From Streptomyces asoensis (GTDB lineage: Bacteria > Actinomycetota > Actinomycetes > Streptomycetales > Streptomycetaceae), in contig NZ_BNEB01000001.1 of the NCBI RefSeq assembly GCF_016860545.1, positions 124,001-188,000 of the forward strand: DNA of 64,000 nt, given 5' to 3'. The position numbers and the translations under genes were made by a program. This document shows positions 46,201-53,872 of the stretch, one piece after another (the first letter of the stretch is position 1; every line of letters begins with the position of its first letter). The notes beneath the pieces were generated by a model. It was given only the letters and a program-made list of their open reading frames with translations, did not search any database and was not told the origin of the DNA.

Positions 46201-46342
46201 CGGACACCATCGGGAGTTCGATGGTGGGCAGCAGCTGCTGTTTCAGTTGCGGGATCGCGATCGCGCCGAAGGCGAGCGCGACGATGGACATGAGGCCTAT
46301 CAGGGCCCGTTGCGCGAGGCTGAATCGGGACAGCCAGGACAT
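43238..46342 (-). CDS. efflux RND transporter permease (AcrB/SwrC-like)
   Basis: 1034 residues with two repeated halves, each of six membrane helices and a large outside loop, the RND layout. LTVTAALLASLLVSLTVVPV and GVPAMIGMLMLIGIVVTNAI are the helix 4-6 signatures, and the proton-relay acids lie in GRVVDDSIVV. It is probably a Gram-positive-type drug or lipid exporter; no membrane-fusion partner is nearby. The ATG 46342 is chosen because the frame beyond it is basic and Pro-rich. A 16-bp palindrome lies about 105 bp upstream, and a two-component pair precedes it on the same strand. Confidence 0.9.
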   Translation of the reverse strand: MSWLSRFSLAQRALIGLMSIVALAFGAIAIPQLKQQLLPTIELPMVSVLAPYQGASPDVVEKQVIEPIEDNLEGVDGITGVTSTAGEGNALITASFDYGNDTKQLVADVQQAVNRARVRLPDAVDPQVVAGSTDDMPTVVLAVTSDKDQQALADQLDRSVVPALRDIDGVGQVTVTGVRDLRVAVTPDDAKLAKAGLTTQSLALALQAGGATVPAGSFDEAGGNRTVQVGGGYTSVAQIEDLRIPGLAGGKPVRLGDVAAVRQQEAPADSITRTDGRPSLAVMVTMDHDGSAVAISDAVDDKLADLRRDLGVGATITVVSDSGPAVAKAIEGLTTEGGLGLLFAVLVILVFLASVRSTLVTAVSIPLSVVLALIVLWTRDLSLNMLTLGALTIAIGRVVDDSIVVLENIKRHLGYGEERQSAILTAVREVAGAVTSSTLTTVAVFLPIGLVGGMVGALFGAFSLTVTAALLASLLVSLTVVPVLSYWFLRAPRNTPEDAEEARRAAEEKEARSRLQRFYVPVLRFATRRRLTSVAIAVVVLIVTFAMAPLLKTNFFDQGEQQVLTVKQELKPGTSLAATDAQAKKVEQLLAGTEGVKDYQVTVGSSGFMAAFGGGTGSNQASYQVMLEDSASYQDVQERIEDGLKKLTGLGTTTVAAGDGFGSQDLSVVVKAADADVLRTAAEQVRKAVAGLDDVTDVTSDLSQSVPRISVKADAGAAAAGFDDQSLGAAVAQAVSGTTAAKAVLDDTERDVVITSAKPATTLAQLKALSLGKVKLGDIATVDVVDGPVSTTRIDGRRAATVTAKPTGDNTGAVSADLTSKLDALKLPAGATAEIGGVSQDQDDAFKNLGLAMLAAIAIVFMLLVATFRSLAQPLILLVSIPFAATGAIGLLIVTGTPMGVPAMIGMLMLIGIVVTNAIVLIDLINQYRKQGYGVVEAVVEGGRHRLRPILMTALATIFALLPMALGVTGQGGFIAQPLAVVVIGGLISSTLLTLLLVPTLYATLELRKERRAKKRAAKPRPTQPEKTPQPAGV

Positions 46343-46446
46343 GGGTACGGGTCTCGTCTCGTTGAGCGGCAGAAGCGGTGCCGACGGGCGGGCGGGCGCG
46401 GGTGCCGGTCGCGCCACGTGCGGCCTCTTCACCCTGGGCCATGCCG

Positions 46447-46462
46447 GTACGGCGATCCGTAC
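46447..46462. promoter_or_regulatory. operator-like palindrome upstream of the RND gene
   Basis: GTACGG-CGAT-CCGTAC, 6-bp arms. It lies in the 179-bp gap between the response regulator stop and the RND start. Confidence 0.45.
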
Positions 46463-46521
46463 GCTCCAGGTCCATTTGCTTATGCCGCGCATACTCCGGG
46501 CGCAGTACGGGAGGGCCGGGC

Positions 46522-47205
46522 CTACTCCACCCTCGGGCGTACCAGGCCCGACTCGTACGCGATCACCACGAGCTGGGCCCGGTCGCGGGCGCCGAGCTTG
46601 GCCATGGCCCGGTTGACGTGCGTCTTCACCGTGAGCGGACTGACCTCGAGGCGTTCGGCGATCTCGTCGTTGGAGTGACCGCCGGCGACCTGCACGAGCA
46701 CCTCCCGCTCGCGCACGGTGAGCGCGTCCAGCCGGGCGGAGCGGGCCGGGTCGTGCTCGTCGTCCCCCGCGCCGCCCTGCGCCAGGAAGCGGGCGATCAG
46801 GCCCTTGGTGGCGGTCGGCGACAGGAGTGCCTCACCGCCGGCGGCGACCCGGATGGCGCTGAGCAGTTCCTCCGGCTCGCTGCCCTTGCCGAGGAAGCCG
46901 GAGGCGCCGGCCCGCAGCGACTGCACCACGTAGTCGTCCACCTCGAACGTCGTCAGGATGACCACCCTGACCTGCGCGAGGGAGGGATCGGCGCTGATCA
47001 GCCGGGTCGCGGCGAGACCGTCCGTGCCGGGCATCCGGATGTCCATGAGCACCACGTCGGCGCGCTGCTCGCCGGCCAGCCGGACCGCCTCCGCGCCGTC
47101 GGACGCCTCGCCGACCACCTCCATGTCGGGCTCGGAGTCGACGAGCACGCGGAACGCGCTGCGCAGCAGTGCCTGGTCGTCCGCGAGCAGGACACGGATG
47201 GTCAT
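46522..47205 (-). CDS. NarL/LuxR-family response regulator
   Basis: 227 residues. Receiver domain with D9/D10 and phospho-acceptor D55 (VVLMDIRMPG) and the lysine in GFLGKG; output LuxR helix-turn-helix from about 160 (LTVREREVLVQVAGGHSNDEIA). It should bind DNA once phosphorylated by the kinase encoded upstream, whose stop overlaps its ATG by 4 nt. Likely targets are the downstream RND gene and pspA (inference from position). Confidence 0.93.
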   Translation of the reverse strand: MTIRVLLADDQALLRSAFRVLVDSEPDMEVVGEASDGAEAVRLAGEQRADVVLMDIRMPGTDGLAATRLISADPSLAQVRVVILTTFEVDDYVVQSLRAGASGFLGKGSEPEELLSAIRVAAGGEALLSPTATKGLIARFLAQGGAGDDEHDPARSARLDALTVREREVLVQVAGGHSNDEIAERLEVSPLTVKTHVNRAMAKLGARDRAQLVVIAYESGLVRPRVE

Positions 47206-48425
47206 GCGCTCTCCCCCGAGGTGGCCGTGCGGGTCTTGACCGGCAGGATCGCATGGACGCGGAAGCCGCCCCCGTAGCGGGGACCGGTGGTGAGGGTGCC
47301 GCGCAGGGCGGAGACCCGCTCGCGCATGCCGAGCAGTCCGTGACCGCCGCCGGCCGTCGGGGGCGCGCCCTCCGCGAGGTGGCCGTCGTCGAGGACCGTG
47401 ACCTCGATGTTGGGCCCCACCCGTACGACGCTGACCTCGGCCTTCGCCTCGGCTCCGGCGTGCTTGCGGACGTTGGTGAGGGCTTCCTGGACGACCCGGT
47501 AGGCGGCCAGGTCGACGGCGGCGGGGAGCGTGGTGCCGTGGTCGGTGCGGGCCACCTCGACCTGGAGGCCCGCGTTGCGGAAGGTGTCGGCGAGTTCGTC
47601 GAGCCGGTCCAGGCCGGGGGCGGGTTCGGTGGGGGCCTCGGGGTCACCGGACTGGCGCAGCAGGCCGACGGTGGCCCGCAGCTCGTTGAGCGCGGAGCGG
47701 CTGGCCTCGCGGACGTGCGCGAGCGCCTCCTTGGCCTGGTCGGGCCGCTTGTCCATGACGTGCGCGGCGACCCCGGCCTGGACGTTGACCAGGGCGATGT
47801 GGTGGGCGACGACGTCGTGCAGGTCGCGGGCGATGCGCAGGCGCTCCTCGGCGACCCGGCGGCGGGCCTCCTCCTCCCGGGTGCGCTCCGCGCGCTCGGC
47901 GCGGTCCCGGATGGCCTGGACGACGGCCCGGCGGCTGCGGACCGCGTCGCCGGCGGTGGCGCCGATGCCGGTCCAGGCGAGGATCCCCAGGTTCTCCTGG
48001 GCGTACCAGGGCAGCGGGCCCGCCAGCATGGCGGCGCCGGTCAGGATCGTCATGGTGAGCAGGCCGGCGCGCAGGGTGGTCGCCCGGTCCGTGGTGGCCG
48101 CGACGGTGAAGAGGGCGACCACGGCGGACATGGCGACGGGGGCCCGGGGGTCGCCGGTGACGGACTCGATCACGGAGGCGGTGCCGGTGAGGGCGAGGAC
48201 CGTCATGGGGGCGCTGCGGCGGAAGACGAGGGCGACCGCGGAGAGGGTGATCAGCAGCAGGCTGAGCGGATCGGGGCTGCGGATGCTCCAGCTGACGCCC
48301 TGCTCGCCGTGCGGGTCGACGAAGGAGCCGGCCAGCATGCAGAGCAGGACACCGGCGGCGATGCTCGCGTCCAGGGCGAGCGGGTGGGCCTTGAGCCGGC
48401 ACTCGGCCCGGGAAAGGAGGGTCAC
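47202..48425 (-). CDS. NarL-type sensor histidine kinase
   Basis: 407 residues. About five N-terminal membrane helices (24-150) and no large sensor domain, so it probably senses the membrane itself. HisKA_3 domain with H203 (ARDLHDVVAHH), then a HATPase domain with ALTNVRKHA and GHGLLGMRER. Such kinases pair with LuxR-type regulators. The start GTG 48425 follows AAAGGAGG. It is 149 bp from pspAA and on the same strand, and is coupled to the regulator gene by ATGA. Confidence 0.92.
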   Translation of the reverse strand: MTLLSRAECRLKAHPLALDASIAAGVLLCMLAGSFVDPHGEQGVSWSIRSPDPLSLLLITLSAVALVFRRSAPMTVLALTGTASVIESVTGDPRAPVAMSAVVALFTVAATTDRATTLRAGLLTMTILTGAAMLAGPLPWYAQENLGILAWTGIGATAGDAVRSRRAVVQAIRDRAERAERTREEEARRRVAEERLRIARDLHDVVAHHIALVNVQAGVAAHVMDKRPDQAKEALAHVREASRSALNELRATVGLLRQSGDPEAPTEPAPGLDRLDELADTFRNAGLQVEVARTDHGTTLPAAVDLAAYRVVQEALTNVRKHAGAEAKAEVSVVRVGPNIEVTVLDDGHLAEGAPPTAGGGHGLLGMRERVSALRGTLTTGPRYGGGFRVHAILPVKTRTATSGESA

Positions 48426-48574
48426 TGGATGGTTGCCGTCGCTTTCCTCGCCGTGGCCGGGGCTGCTGCCGCCCCGGGTCCGTGTCGGCCCCGGAGGGGT
48501 CTCGTCCGCGGTCGCCGGACGGGCCGCGGCGGCGTGACCGGGGCCCGGGAGGGGGCCGCCGTCACGCCGAGGGG

Positions 48575-48853
48575 TCAGCCCGGGATCAAGCCGTCGTCGC
48601 TCAGCATCGCCCGGACCTCTTCCAGGCTCGCGTCCGGGGCCGGGAGGATCAGTTCCGAGGGTTCCAGGGCGTCGTCCGGCAGGGGCCGGCCGAGGCGGCG
48701 GACGGCGTCCAGGAGGGCGCCGAGGGTGCGGTGGAAGCCGTCCTCGTCACCGCTCTCCATCTCCGCCAGCAGCTCGTCGTCCAGCTTGTTCAGTTCGACG
48801 AGAGGGGAGTCGTCCAGTGTCCACTGGCCCTCCCCCATGATCCTGACGATCAT
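48575..48853 (-). CDS. PspA-associated protein PspAA
   Basis: 92 residues, starting MIVRIMGEGQW, with LVELNKLDDELLAEMESGDE. This matches the small PspAA partner usually encoded just after actinobacterial pspA. It probably binds PspA and tunes its oligomers. It is 33 bp after pspA on the same strand; GAGG precedes its ATG. Confidence 0.9.
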   Translation of the reverse strand: MIVRIMGEGQWTLDDSPLVELNKLDDELLAEMESGDEDGFHRTLGALLDAVRRLGRPLPDDALEPSELILPAPDASLEEVRAMLSDDGLIPG

Positions 48854-48886
48854 GTGGCCTCCTCGGCTCCGGTCCCCGGCGCCGGG

Positions 48887-49678
48887 TCACTGCTTGTCGA
48901 AGCGCGGGGTGTCCTGCGGCTGCTGCTGGGAGTGCGACTGACCGGTACCGCCCTCGATGGCCTGCTGGGGGGCACCGCCGGCGAGCTCGGCCTTCATGCG
49001 CTGAAGTTCCAGCTCTACATCCGTACCACCGGAGAGCCGGTCCAGCTCGGCCTGGAGGTCGTCCTTCGCGATGCCCGTCGGGTCGTCGAGCGCGCCCGAG
49101 GCCATCAGCTCGTCGAGGGCGCCCGCCCGGGCCTGGAGCTGGGCGGTCTTGTCCTCGGCCCGCTGGATGGCCAGGCCGACGTCGCCCATCTCCTCGGAGA
49201 TGCCGGAGAAGGCCTCCCCGATGCGGGTCTGCGCCTGGGCGGCGGTGTAGGTGGCCTTGATGGTCTCCTTCTTCGTACGGAAGGCGTCCACCTTGGCCTG
49301 GAGCCGCTGGGCCGCGAGGGTGAGCTTCTCCTCCTCGCCCTGGAGCGTGGAGTGCTGCGTCTCGAGGTCGGTGACCTGCTGCTGGAGGGCCGCGCGGCGG
49401 GAGAGGGCCTCGCGGGCCAGGTCCTCACGGCCGAGGGCCAGTGCCTTGCGGCCCTGGTCCTCCAGCTTGGAGGACTGCGACTGCAACTGGTTCAGCTGTA
49501 GTTCGAGGCGCTTGCGGGAGGTCGCGACGTCGGCGACGCCGCGGCGGACCTTCTGGAGGAGCTCCAGCTGCTTCTGGTACGAGTAGTCGAGGGTTTCGCG
49601 CGGGTCCTCGGCCCGGTCAAGGGCCTTGTTCGCCTTCGCGCGGAAGATCATCCCCATACGCTTCATGACACCGCTCAT
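48887..49678 (-). CDS. pspA: phage-shock protein A (PspA/IM30 family)
   Basis: 263 residues, almost all predicted helix and coiled coil (about 25-230), the ESCRT-III-like PspA fold. The amphipathic N-terminus MKRMGMIFRAKANKALD attaches to stressed membrane. The C-terminal 30 residues are Gln/Ser/Gly-rich. Start ATG 49678 is the usual Streptomyces start (MSGVMKRM); the ribosome site is weak and ATG 49666 is an alternative. It leads pspA-pspAA and is divergent from the DUF3043 gene. Confidence 0.93.
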   Translation of the reverse strand: MSGVMKRMGMIFRAKANKALDRAEDPRETLDYSYQKQLELLQKVRRGVADVATSRKRLELQLNQLQSQSSKLEDQGRKALALGREDLAREALSRRAALQQQVTDLETQHSTLQGEEEKLTLAAQRLQAKVDAFRTKKETIKATYTAAQAQTRIGEAFSGISEEMGDVGLAIQRAEDKTAQLQARAGALDELMASGALDDPTGIAKDDLQAELDRLSGGTDVELELQRMKAELAGGAPQQAIEGGTGQSHSQQQPQDTPRFDKQ

Positions 49679-49827
49679 GGGCTTCGCGCGCCCCCTTCTG
49701 ACGTCCAGCTCCAGCTCTGCGACAGAACCCACAGTACGGGCCCTGCATCCATTGACGCACTGTTCGGGGACGGATGCGCTCATCCCCAAGGACGACTGAC
49801 CAAGACCTTGCTCCGGCGTAGGGAGTA

Positions 49828-49860
49828 GGTGACCTTCAGGGTGAGCGATAGGTCACCCTG
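49828..49860. promoter_or_regulatory. mutually exclusive hairpins between pspA and the DUF3043 gene
   Basis: GGTGACC (49828-49834) can pair with GGTCACC (49851-49857), or CAGGGTGA (49837-49844) with TCACCCTG (49853-49860). The two share bases, so only one can form. The rest of 49679-49977 shows no other gene. Confidence 0.4.
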
Positions 49861-49963
49861 CGCCCCTTCTTCCCCGGAGCTGTCCCGGTCTGTCCCTGTT
49901 CTACAGACGACTGGTGTTGCCGGATCGTTCCCCTCGGGGCTGGGGTCCATGCCCGCGAGCGCT

Positions 49964-49977
49964 TACCCTTGGGTTTT
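49964..49977 (+). promoter_or_regulatory. -10-like TACCCT, 8 nt before the DUF3043 start
   Basis: TACCCT-TGGGTTTT-GTG without a ribosome site. The same hexamer and spacing occur before the metallophosphoesterase gene. Confidence 0.5.
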
Positions 49978-50574
49978 GTGTTCCGAAGCCGTGCCAAGGA
50001 AGAGAAGGCCCCCGCCGCCAAGGCCGTGGTGACCGACTCCATGCAGCCCCGCGACCCGCAGGCCAAGAAGGGCAGGCCCACGCCCAAGCGCAGTGAGGCC
50101 CAGACCCAGCGCCGCAGCGTCGCCCACACCACGACGTCCCGCAAGGACGCCGCCAAGCGTCAGCGCAACGAGCGCCGCGCCCAGCTGGACAGGCAGCGCC
50201 AGGCGCTGGCCGGCGGCGACGAGCGTTACCTGCCGGTCCGCGACAAGGGCCCGGTCCGCAAGTTCGCGCGCGAGTTCATCGACTCCCGGTTCAACGTGGC
50301 GGAGTTCTTCCTGCCCATGGCCGTGGTCATCCTCGTGCTGAGCATGGTGCGGGTGGGCTCGCTCCAGACCATCGCGCTGCTGCTGTGGCTGATCGTGATC
50401 GTGCTGATCGTGCTCGACTCGTTCGTGACGGCCTTCCGGCTGCGCAAGCGGCTCGCCGAGCGCTTCCCCGACCAGAACCGGCGGGGCGCGGTGGCCTACG
50501 CGCTCATGCGCTCGCTCCAGATGCGCCGGCTCCGGCTGCCCAAGCCGCAGGTCAAGCGTGGAGCGCGGCCCTGA
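49978..50574 (+). CDS. DUF3043-family membrane protein
   Basis: 198 residues. A basic N-terminal half (about 1-90, KEEKAPAAKA then many K/R/Q) is followed by two hydrophobic helices at about 105-125 and 131-151, and a basic tail. This matches DUF3043, a family of actinobacteria with no known function. The GTG at 49978 is preferred over TTG 49969 because of the leaderless -10 box. The TGA stop overlaps the CTG start of the next gene. Confidence 0.85.
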   Translation: MFRSRAKEEKAPAAKAVVTDSMQPRDPQAKKGRPTPKRSEAQTQRRSVAHTTTSRKDAAKRQRNERRAQLDRQRQALAGGDERYLPVRDKGPVRKFAREFIDSRFNVAEFFLPMAVVILVLSMVRVGSLQTIALLLWLIVIVLIVLDSFVTAFRLRKRLAERFPDQNRRGAVAYALMRSLQMRRLRLPKPQVKRGARP

Positions 50575-51368
50575 GCACAGCGGCTTTCTCCGGGGGGGCG
50601 GCCGAGGCCTGGCTGAACAGGCTGGGCGGGCTGCGTGATGTCGTACGACAGGAGCTGGTGGCCCGGCAGCTCGACGAGCAGATAGTGGGGCGCTACCCGG
50701 TGGGGCAGCGGCTGCGGGTGCTCGACGTCGGGATGGGCCAGGGCACGCAGGCGCTGCGGCTGGCCCGGCTCGGGCACCAGGTGACCGGCCTCGAACGGGA
50801 CGCGACGATGATCGCCGCTGCCCGCGAGGCCCTGTGCGGAGAGCCCGAGGGCATCCGGGAGCGGATGCGGATCATCGAGGGCGACGGCCGGGACACCGGC
50901 GTGCACTTCCTGCCCGGCAGCTTCGACGTGGTGCTGTGCCACGGCGTACTGATGTACGTCGAGGAGCCGGACGCGCTGCTCGCGGGGCTCGCGCGGATGC
51001 TGGCCCCGGGCGGACTGCTGTCGCTGCTGGTGCGCAACGCGGACGCGCTGGCCATGCGGCCGGGGCTGTCCGGTGACTGGGCGGGCGCGCTCGGCGGCTT
51101 CGACACCGTGTCCTACCGCAACCGGCTCGGTCTCGACGTGCGGGCGGACCGGCTCGCGACCCTGACCGACGCGCTCGCGGGCATCGGGGCGCCGCTCCAG
51201 GCCTGGTACGGCGTGCGGGTCTTCACGGACACGGCACCCGACGGGTCGCGGCTGCCGGAGGACCCCCGGGAACGGGAGAGTCTGCTCTCCGCGGAGGAAC
51301 GGGCCGGCCGCACCGACCCCTACCGCCAGGTGGCGGCCCTGCTGCACCTGTGCGGAGTCCGCGGCTGA
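50571..51368 (+). CDS. class I SAM-dependent methyltransferase
   Basis: 265 residues. Motif I LDVGMGQGT (51-59), then an acidic pair around GLERD, and post-motif blocks DVVLCHGVLMYVEEPDAL and LAPGGLLSLLVRN. The N-terminus is helical. The acceptor is unknown. No ATG, GTG or TTG fits at the right place: the best start is CTG 50571, with GGAG 7 nt before it and a CTGA overlap with the previous stop, copying the usual GTGA arrangement. GTG at codon 30 would be the next choice and would cut the N-terminal helix. Confidence 0.82.
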   Translation: MSTAAFSGGAAEAWLNRLGGLRDVVRQELVARQLDEQIVGRYPVGQRLRVLDVGMGQGTQALRLARLGHQVTGLERDATMIAAAREALCGEPEGIRERMRIIEGDGRDTGVHFLPGSFDVVLCHGVLMYVEEPDALLAGLARMLAPGGLLSLLVRNADALAMRPGLSGDWAGALGGFDTVSYRNRLGLDVRADRLATLTDALAGIGAPLQAWYGVRVFTDTAPDGSRLPEDPRERESLLSAEERAGRTDPYRQVAALLHLCGVRG

Positions 51369-52272
51369 GACCCCGCACCGGCGCGCACCGCTGGAACCTG
51401 CGCCGACGCGCAGGGCTGAGCCCGCACCGGCGCACGCGGCCCGGAGCCCGCGTCGGCACGCAGGGCTGAGCCCGCATCGCGCACGCGGCCGCGGCCGCGA
51501 GCCCACGTCGGCGCGTGCCGCTGAGAGTCCACGTCGGCAGGCGCGGCTGACGTCGCGGGGCGGCGCGGCCTGACGGCCTGGGGCGGCGCGCGGGAACACA
51601 GCCGCCCGGCGGCGGCCCGCCCGCCGACCGTCGGCACCACGGGGCCGCCGACAGCACCTGCACCGGACCCGCACCCCGGACGCCCGGCCACCGGCCGACG
51701 GCGCCCGGCCACGGGCCGAAGACGCCCCGCGCCATGGGCCAAGGACAACCGACCGCGGGCCGGGCACAGCGCACGGCTCGGCCGGTACGCCACCGCCAGT
51801 CGGCTGCGCGGCTCGGCGGGCTAGCGGCCGCGTGCCGACGGCACGGTTCGGCCGCGCCGACCGGAGACCGGACACGGCGCCTTGCCAGGAACCCCCTGTG
51901 AACCGGCGGCATGCCGACGGCGGAGCCGCGGGCCGACAGCCGAACGGCACGGCGGCGCGCCCGGGGGAAGGCCTCCCGGGGCGGGCGGGCCGTGGCGGAC
52001 GGAGACCGGGCGGGCCGTGGCGGGCCAGGGCGGCCGGGGCCGGGCGCAGCCGGTAGGGGCGGGGCCTGGCGCAGGTGGTGAGCGGCCCGTGGCGGCCGAC
52101 GTGAGGCGCGGCGGGTGGGCGGCCGAAGTGAGGCGCGGCCGGTGGGCGTCGAGGTCCGGGGCGGCCTCGGACGGGGGCTTCGCGCGGGGGCGGGACGGTC
52201 GGGCCGCCGGGGCGGAAGGATTCACCCGTGGGGGTGGTCGGGGTGGCCTTGGGGGGCCACCCCGACGGAGGG
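51369..52272. other. 0.9-kb gene-free stretch of degenerate repeats
   Basis: No frame here reads as protein. The first 200 bp repeat variants of GGCTGAGCCCGCA and CACGTCGGC about every 50 bp; later parts are C/G-simple. A 27-bp tandem repeat lies at 52091-52144. Overlapping frames are long only because stops are rare at this composition. Confidence 0.6.
52091..52144. repeat. 27-bp tandem repeat, two copies
   Basis: GGCGGCCGACGTGAGGCGCG.. and its neighbour at 52118 agree at 25 of 27 positions. Confidence 0.7.
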
Positions 52273-52485
52273 CTACGCCTCGTTCGCGTGCAGGCTCATC
52301 GGGCCGTAGATCTCGGTGGAGTCCTCGAAGAGCCGGACCTGGTCCGCGCCGCCTTCGAGGAGGTCCTTCCAGGCTTCCCCGATCCAGGACTCGGCGTCCC
52401 CCTGCGTGGTGAACTCCTCGGGCTGCACCGCGGGTTGGACCTCCGTCCCGTCGGCCTTCTCGAACCGCCACGTCCATGCCGCCAT
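52273..52485 (-). CDS. small conserved hypothetical protein, 70 residues
   Basis: MAAWTWRFEKADG followed by an acidic helix-rich sequence (AESWIGEAWKDLLEGGADQV, then EIYGPMSLH). GGGAGG 5 nt before the ATG is a strong ribosome site. No cysteine, signal or membrane helix. I know related small proteins in Streptomyces but no function. It is divergent from the MBL-CobU gene with a striking hairpin between them. Confidence 0.82.
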   Translation of the reverse strand: MAAWTWRFEKADGTEVQPAVQPEEFTTQGDAESWIGEAWKDLLEGGADQVRLFEDSTEIYGPMSLHANEA

Positions 52486-52509
52486 GTACGCCTCCCAGCT
52501 GTGACCACG

Positions 52510-52551
52510 TGCAGAGCAGAAGCCGGATCTTGGTCCGGCTTCTGCTGTGCA
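52510..52551. terminator. long perfect hairpin in a divergent gap
   Basis: AGCAGAAGCCGGA (52515-52527) pairs with TCCGGCTTCTGCT (52534-52546), 6-nt loop; TGCA on each side extends it with one mismatch. It is terminator-like but lies between divergent starts, so it may stop transcription entering from outside, or fold in the 5' leader of the 70-residue gene. Confidence 0.5.
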
Positions 52552-52599
52552 GCCTAGTCGGAGGCGCAAGACCTGGTCGGACACGCGAAAATCAGCTCC

Positions 52600-53823
52600 G
52601 TGGAAGTGACTCTGCTCGGTACCGGTGCCCCCGCGGGACTGCCCCGCCCCGACTGTCCCTGCGCCGTGTGCGCGACCTCCCTGGGGGCGCACGCGCGCGC
52701 GGCGACCGCGCTGCTCGTCGACGGGGCCCTGCTCCTCGACCTGACGCCGGGCGCGGCCTTCGCCGCCGCGCGGGCGGGGCATTCGCTGGGCGGGGTGGCC
52801 CAGGTGCTGCTGACGCACCCGCACGACGGGCCCCCGGTGGAGGTGCCGGCCGGGCTGCCGCAGCCCGGCCGGGTGCCGGACGGGCGGGAGTTGACCCTGC
52901 TGACGGGGCATCGGGTGCGGGCGGTGGCGATGGACGCGCCCGGCACGGGGTACGCGGTGACCGGCCCGGACGGGCAGCGGCTGCTGTACCTGCCGCCCGG
53001 TGGCGCACCGGCCGGTCTCGGGGAGGGTCCGGGCACGGCCGAGCGCTACGACATGGTCCTCGCGGACCTGGTGGGGCGCCCGGACGCACTGGCCAAGCTG
53101 CGGGCGGTGGGCGCCGTGGGGCCGACGACGGACGTGGTCGCCGTCCATCTGGACCACGACGTGCCGCCCGGCGCGGAGTTGCGGCGGCGGCTCGCGGCGG
53201 CCGGGGCGCGGGCGGTGCCGGACGGGTCGACGCTGATCGTGGGGGTGTACGAGGACGTGCCGGACGTGTCGCGGCGGACGCTGGTGCTGGGCGGGGCCCG
53301 CTCGGGCAAGTCGGTGGAGGCCGAACGGCGTCTGGAGTCCTTCCCGGACGTGCGTTACGTCGCCACCGGGGGGAGCCGGGGCGGTGACACCGAGTGGGCG
53401 TCCCGGATCGCCACGCACCGCGACCGGCGGCCGGGGTCCTGGCAGACGGTGGAGACCTGCGATCTCGTACCGCTGCTCGCTCAGGACGGGGCGCCGCTGC
53501 TGATCGACTGTCTGTCGCTGTGGCTGACGGACGTCATGGACTCCGTCGGGGCGTGGGACGACGCCCAGTGGGCGGACGGCGGCGAGCGGGCCCTGCGCTC
53601 ACGGGTGGCGGAACTGGCGGCGGCCGTCCGCTCGTCGCGCCGCAGTGTCGTGCTGGTCTCCAACGAGGTGGGCTCGGGGATCGTGCCGGCCACGGCGTCG
53701 GGGCGGCGCTACCGCGACGAGCTCGGGCGGCTGAACGCGGCCGTCGCAGCCGAGTGCGAGGAGGTGGTCCTGGTGGTGGCCGGCCAGGCTCTGGTGCTCC
53801 GTGGCCCGGCCCCCGGCACCTGA
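52600..53823 (+). CDS. cobU: MBL-fold domain fused to adenosylcobinamide kinase/guanylyltransferase
   Basis: 407 residues. Residues 1-222 resemble a PhnP-like metallo-beta-lactamase fold: GTGAPAGLP, a C19-x-C21-x2-C24 cluster, THPHDGPP (72-79) and HLDHD (183-187). The usual HxHxDH reads HPHDGP, so the metal site is incomplete. Residues 227-407 are CobU: P-loop GGARSGKS (231-238) and the GMP-accepting region around H273. CobU phosphorylates adenosylcobinamide and attaches GMP. The GTG start has no strong ribosome site. It heads the cobalamin group here. Confidence 0.9.
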   Translation: MEVTLLGTGAPAGLPRPDCPCAVCATSLGAHARAATALLVDGALLLDLTPGAAFAAARAGHSLGGVAQVLLTHPHDGPPVEVPAGLPQPGRVPDGRELTLLTGHRVRAVAMDAPGTGYAVTGPDGQRLLYLPPGGAPAGLGEGPGTAERYDMVLADLVGRPDALAKLRAVGAVGPTTDVVAVHLDHDVPPGAELRRRLAAAGARAVPDGSTLIVGVYEDVPDVSRRTLVLGGARSGKSVEAERRLESFPDVRYVATGGSRGGDTEWASRIATHRDRRPGSWQTVETCDLVPLLAQDGAPLLIDCLSLWLTDVMDSVGAWDDAQWADGGERALRSRVAELAAAVRSSRRSVVLVSNEVGSGIVPATASGRRYRDELGRLNAAVAAECEEVVLVVAGQALVLRGPAPGT

Positions 53824-53872
53824 CGGCGACCGCCCGCGCGGGCGACGCGACGGCGGGAGCGGTGCGCGGGGG

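Noticed and set aside
51821..52477. 218-codon minus frame and + frames over the repeat region
   Set aside because: Composition is Arg/Pro/Gly only, and the minus frame overlaps the well-supported 70-residue gene in another frame.
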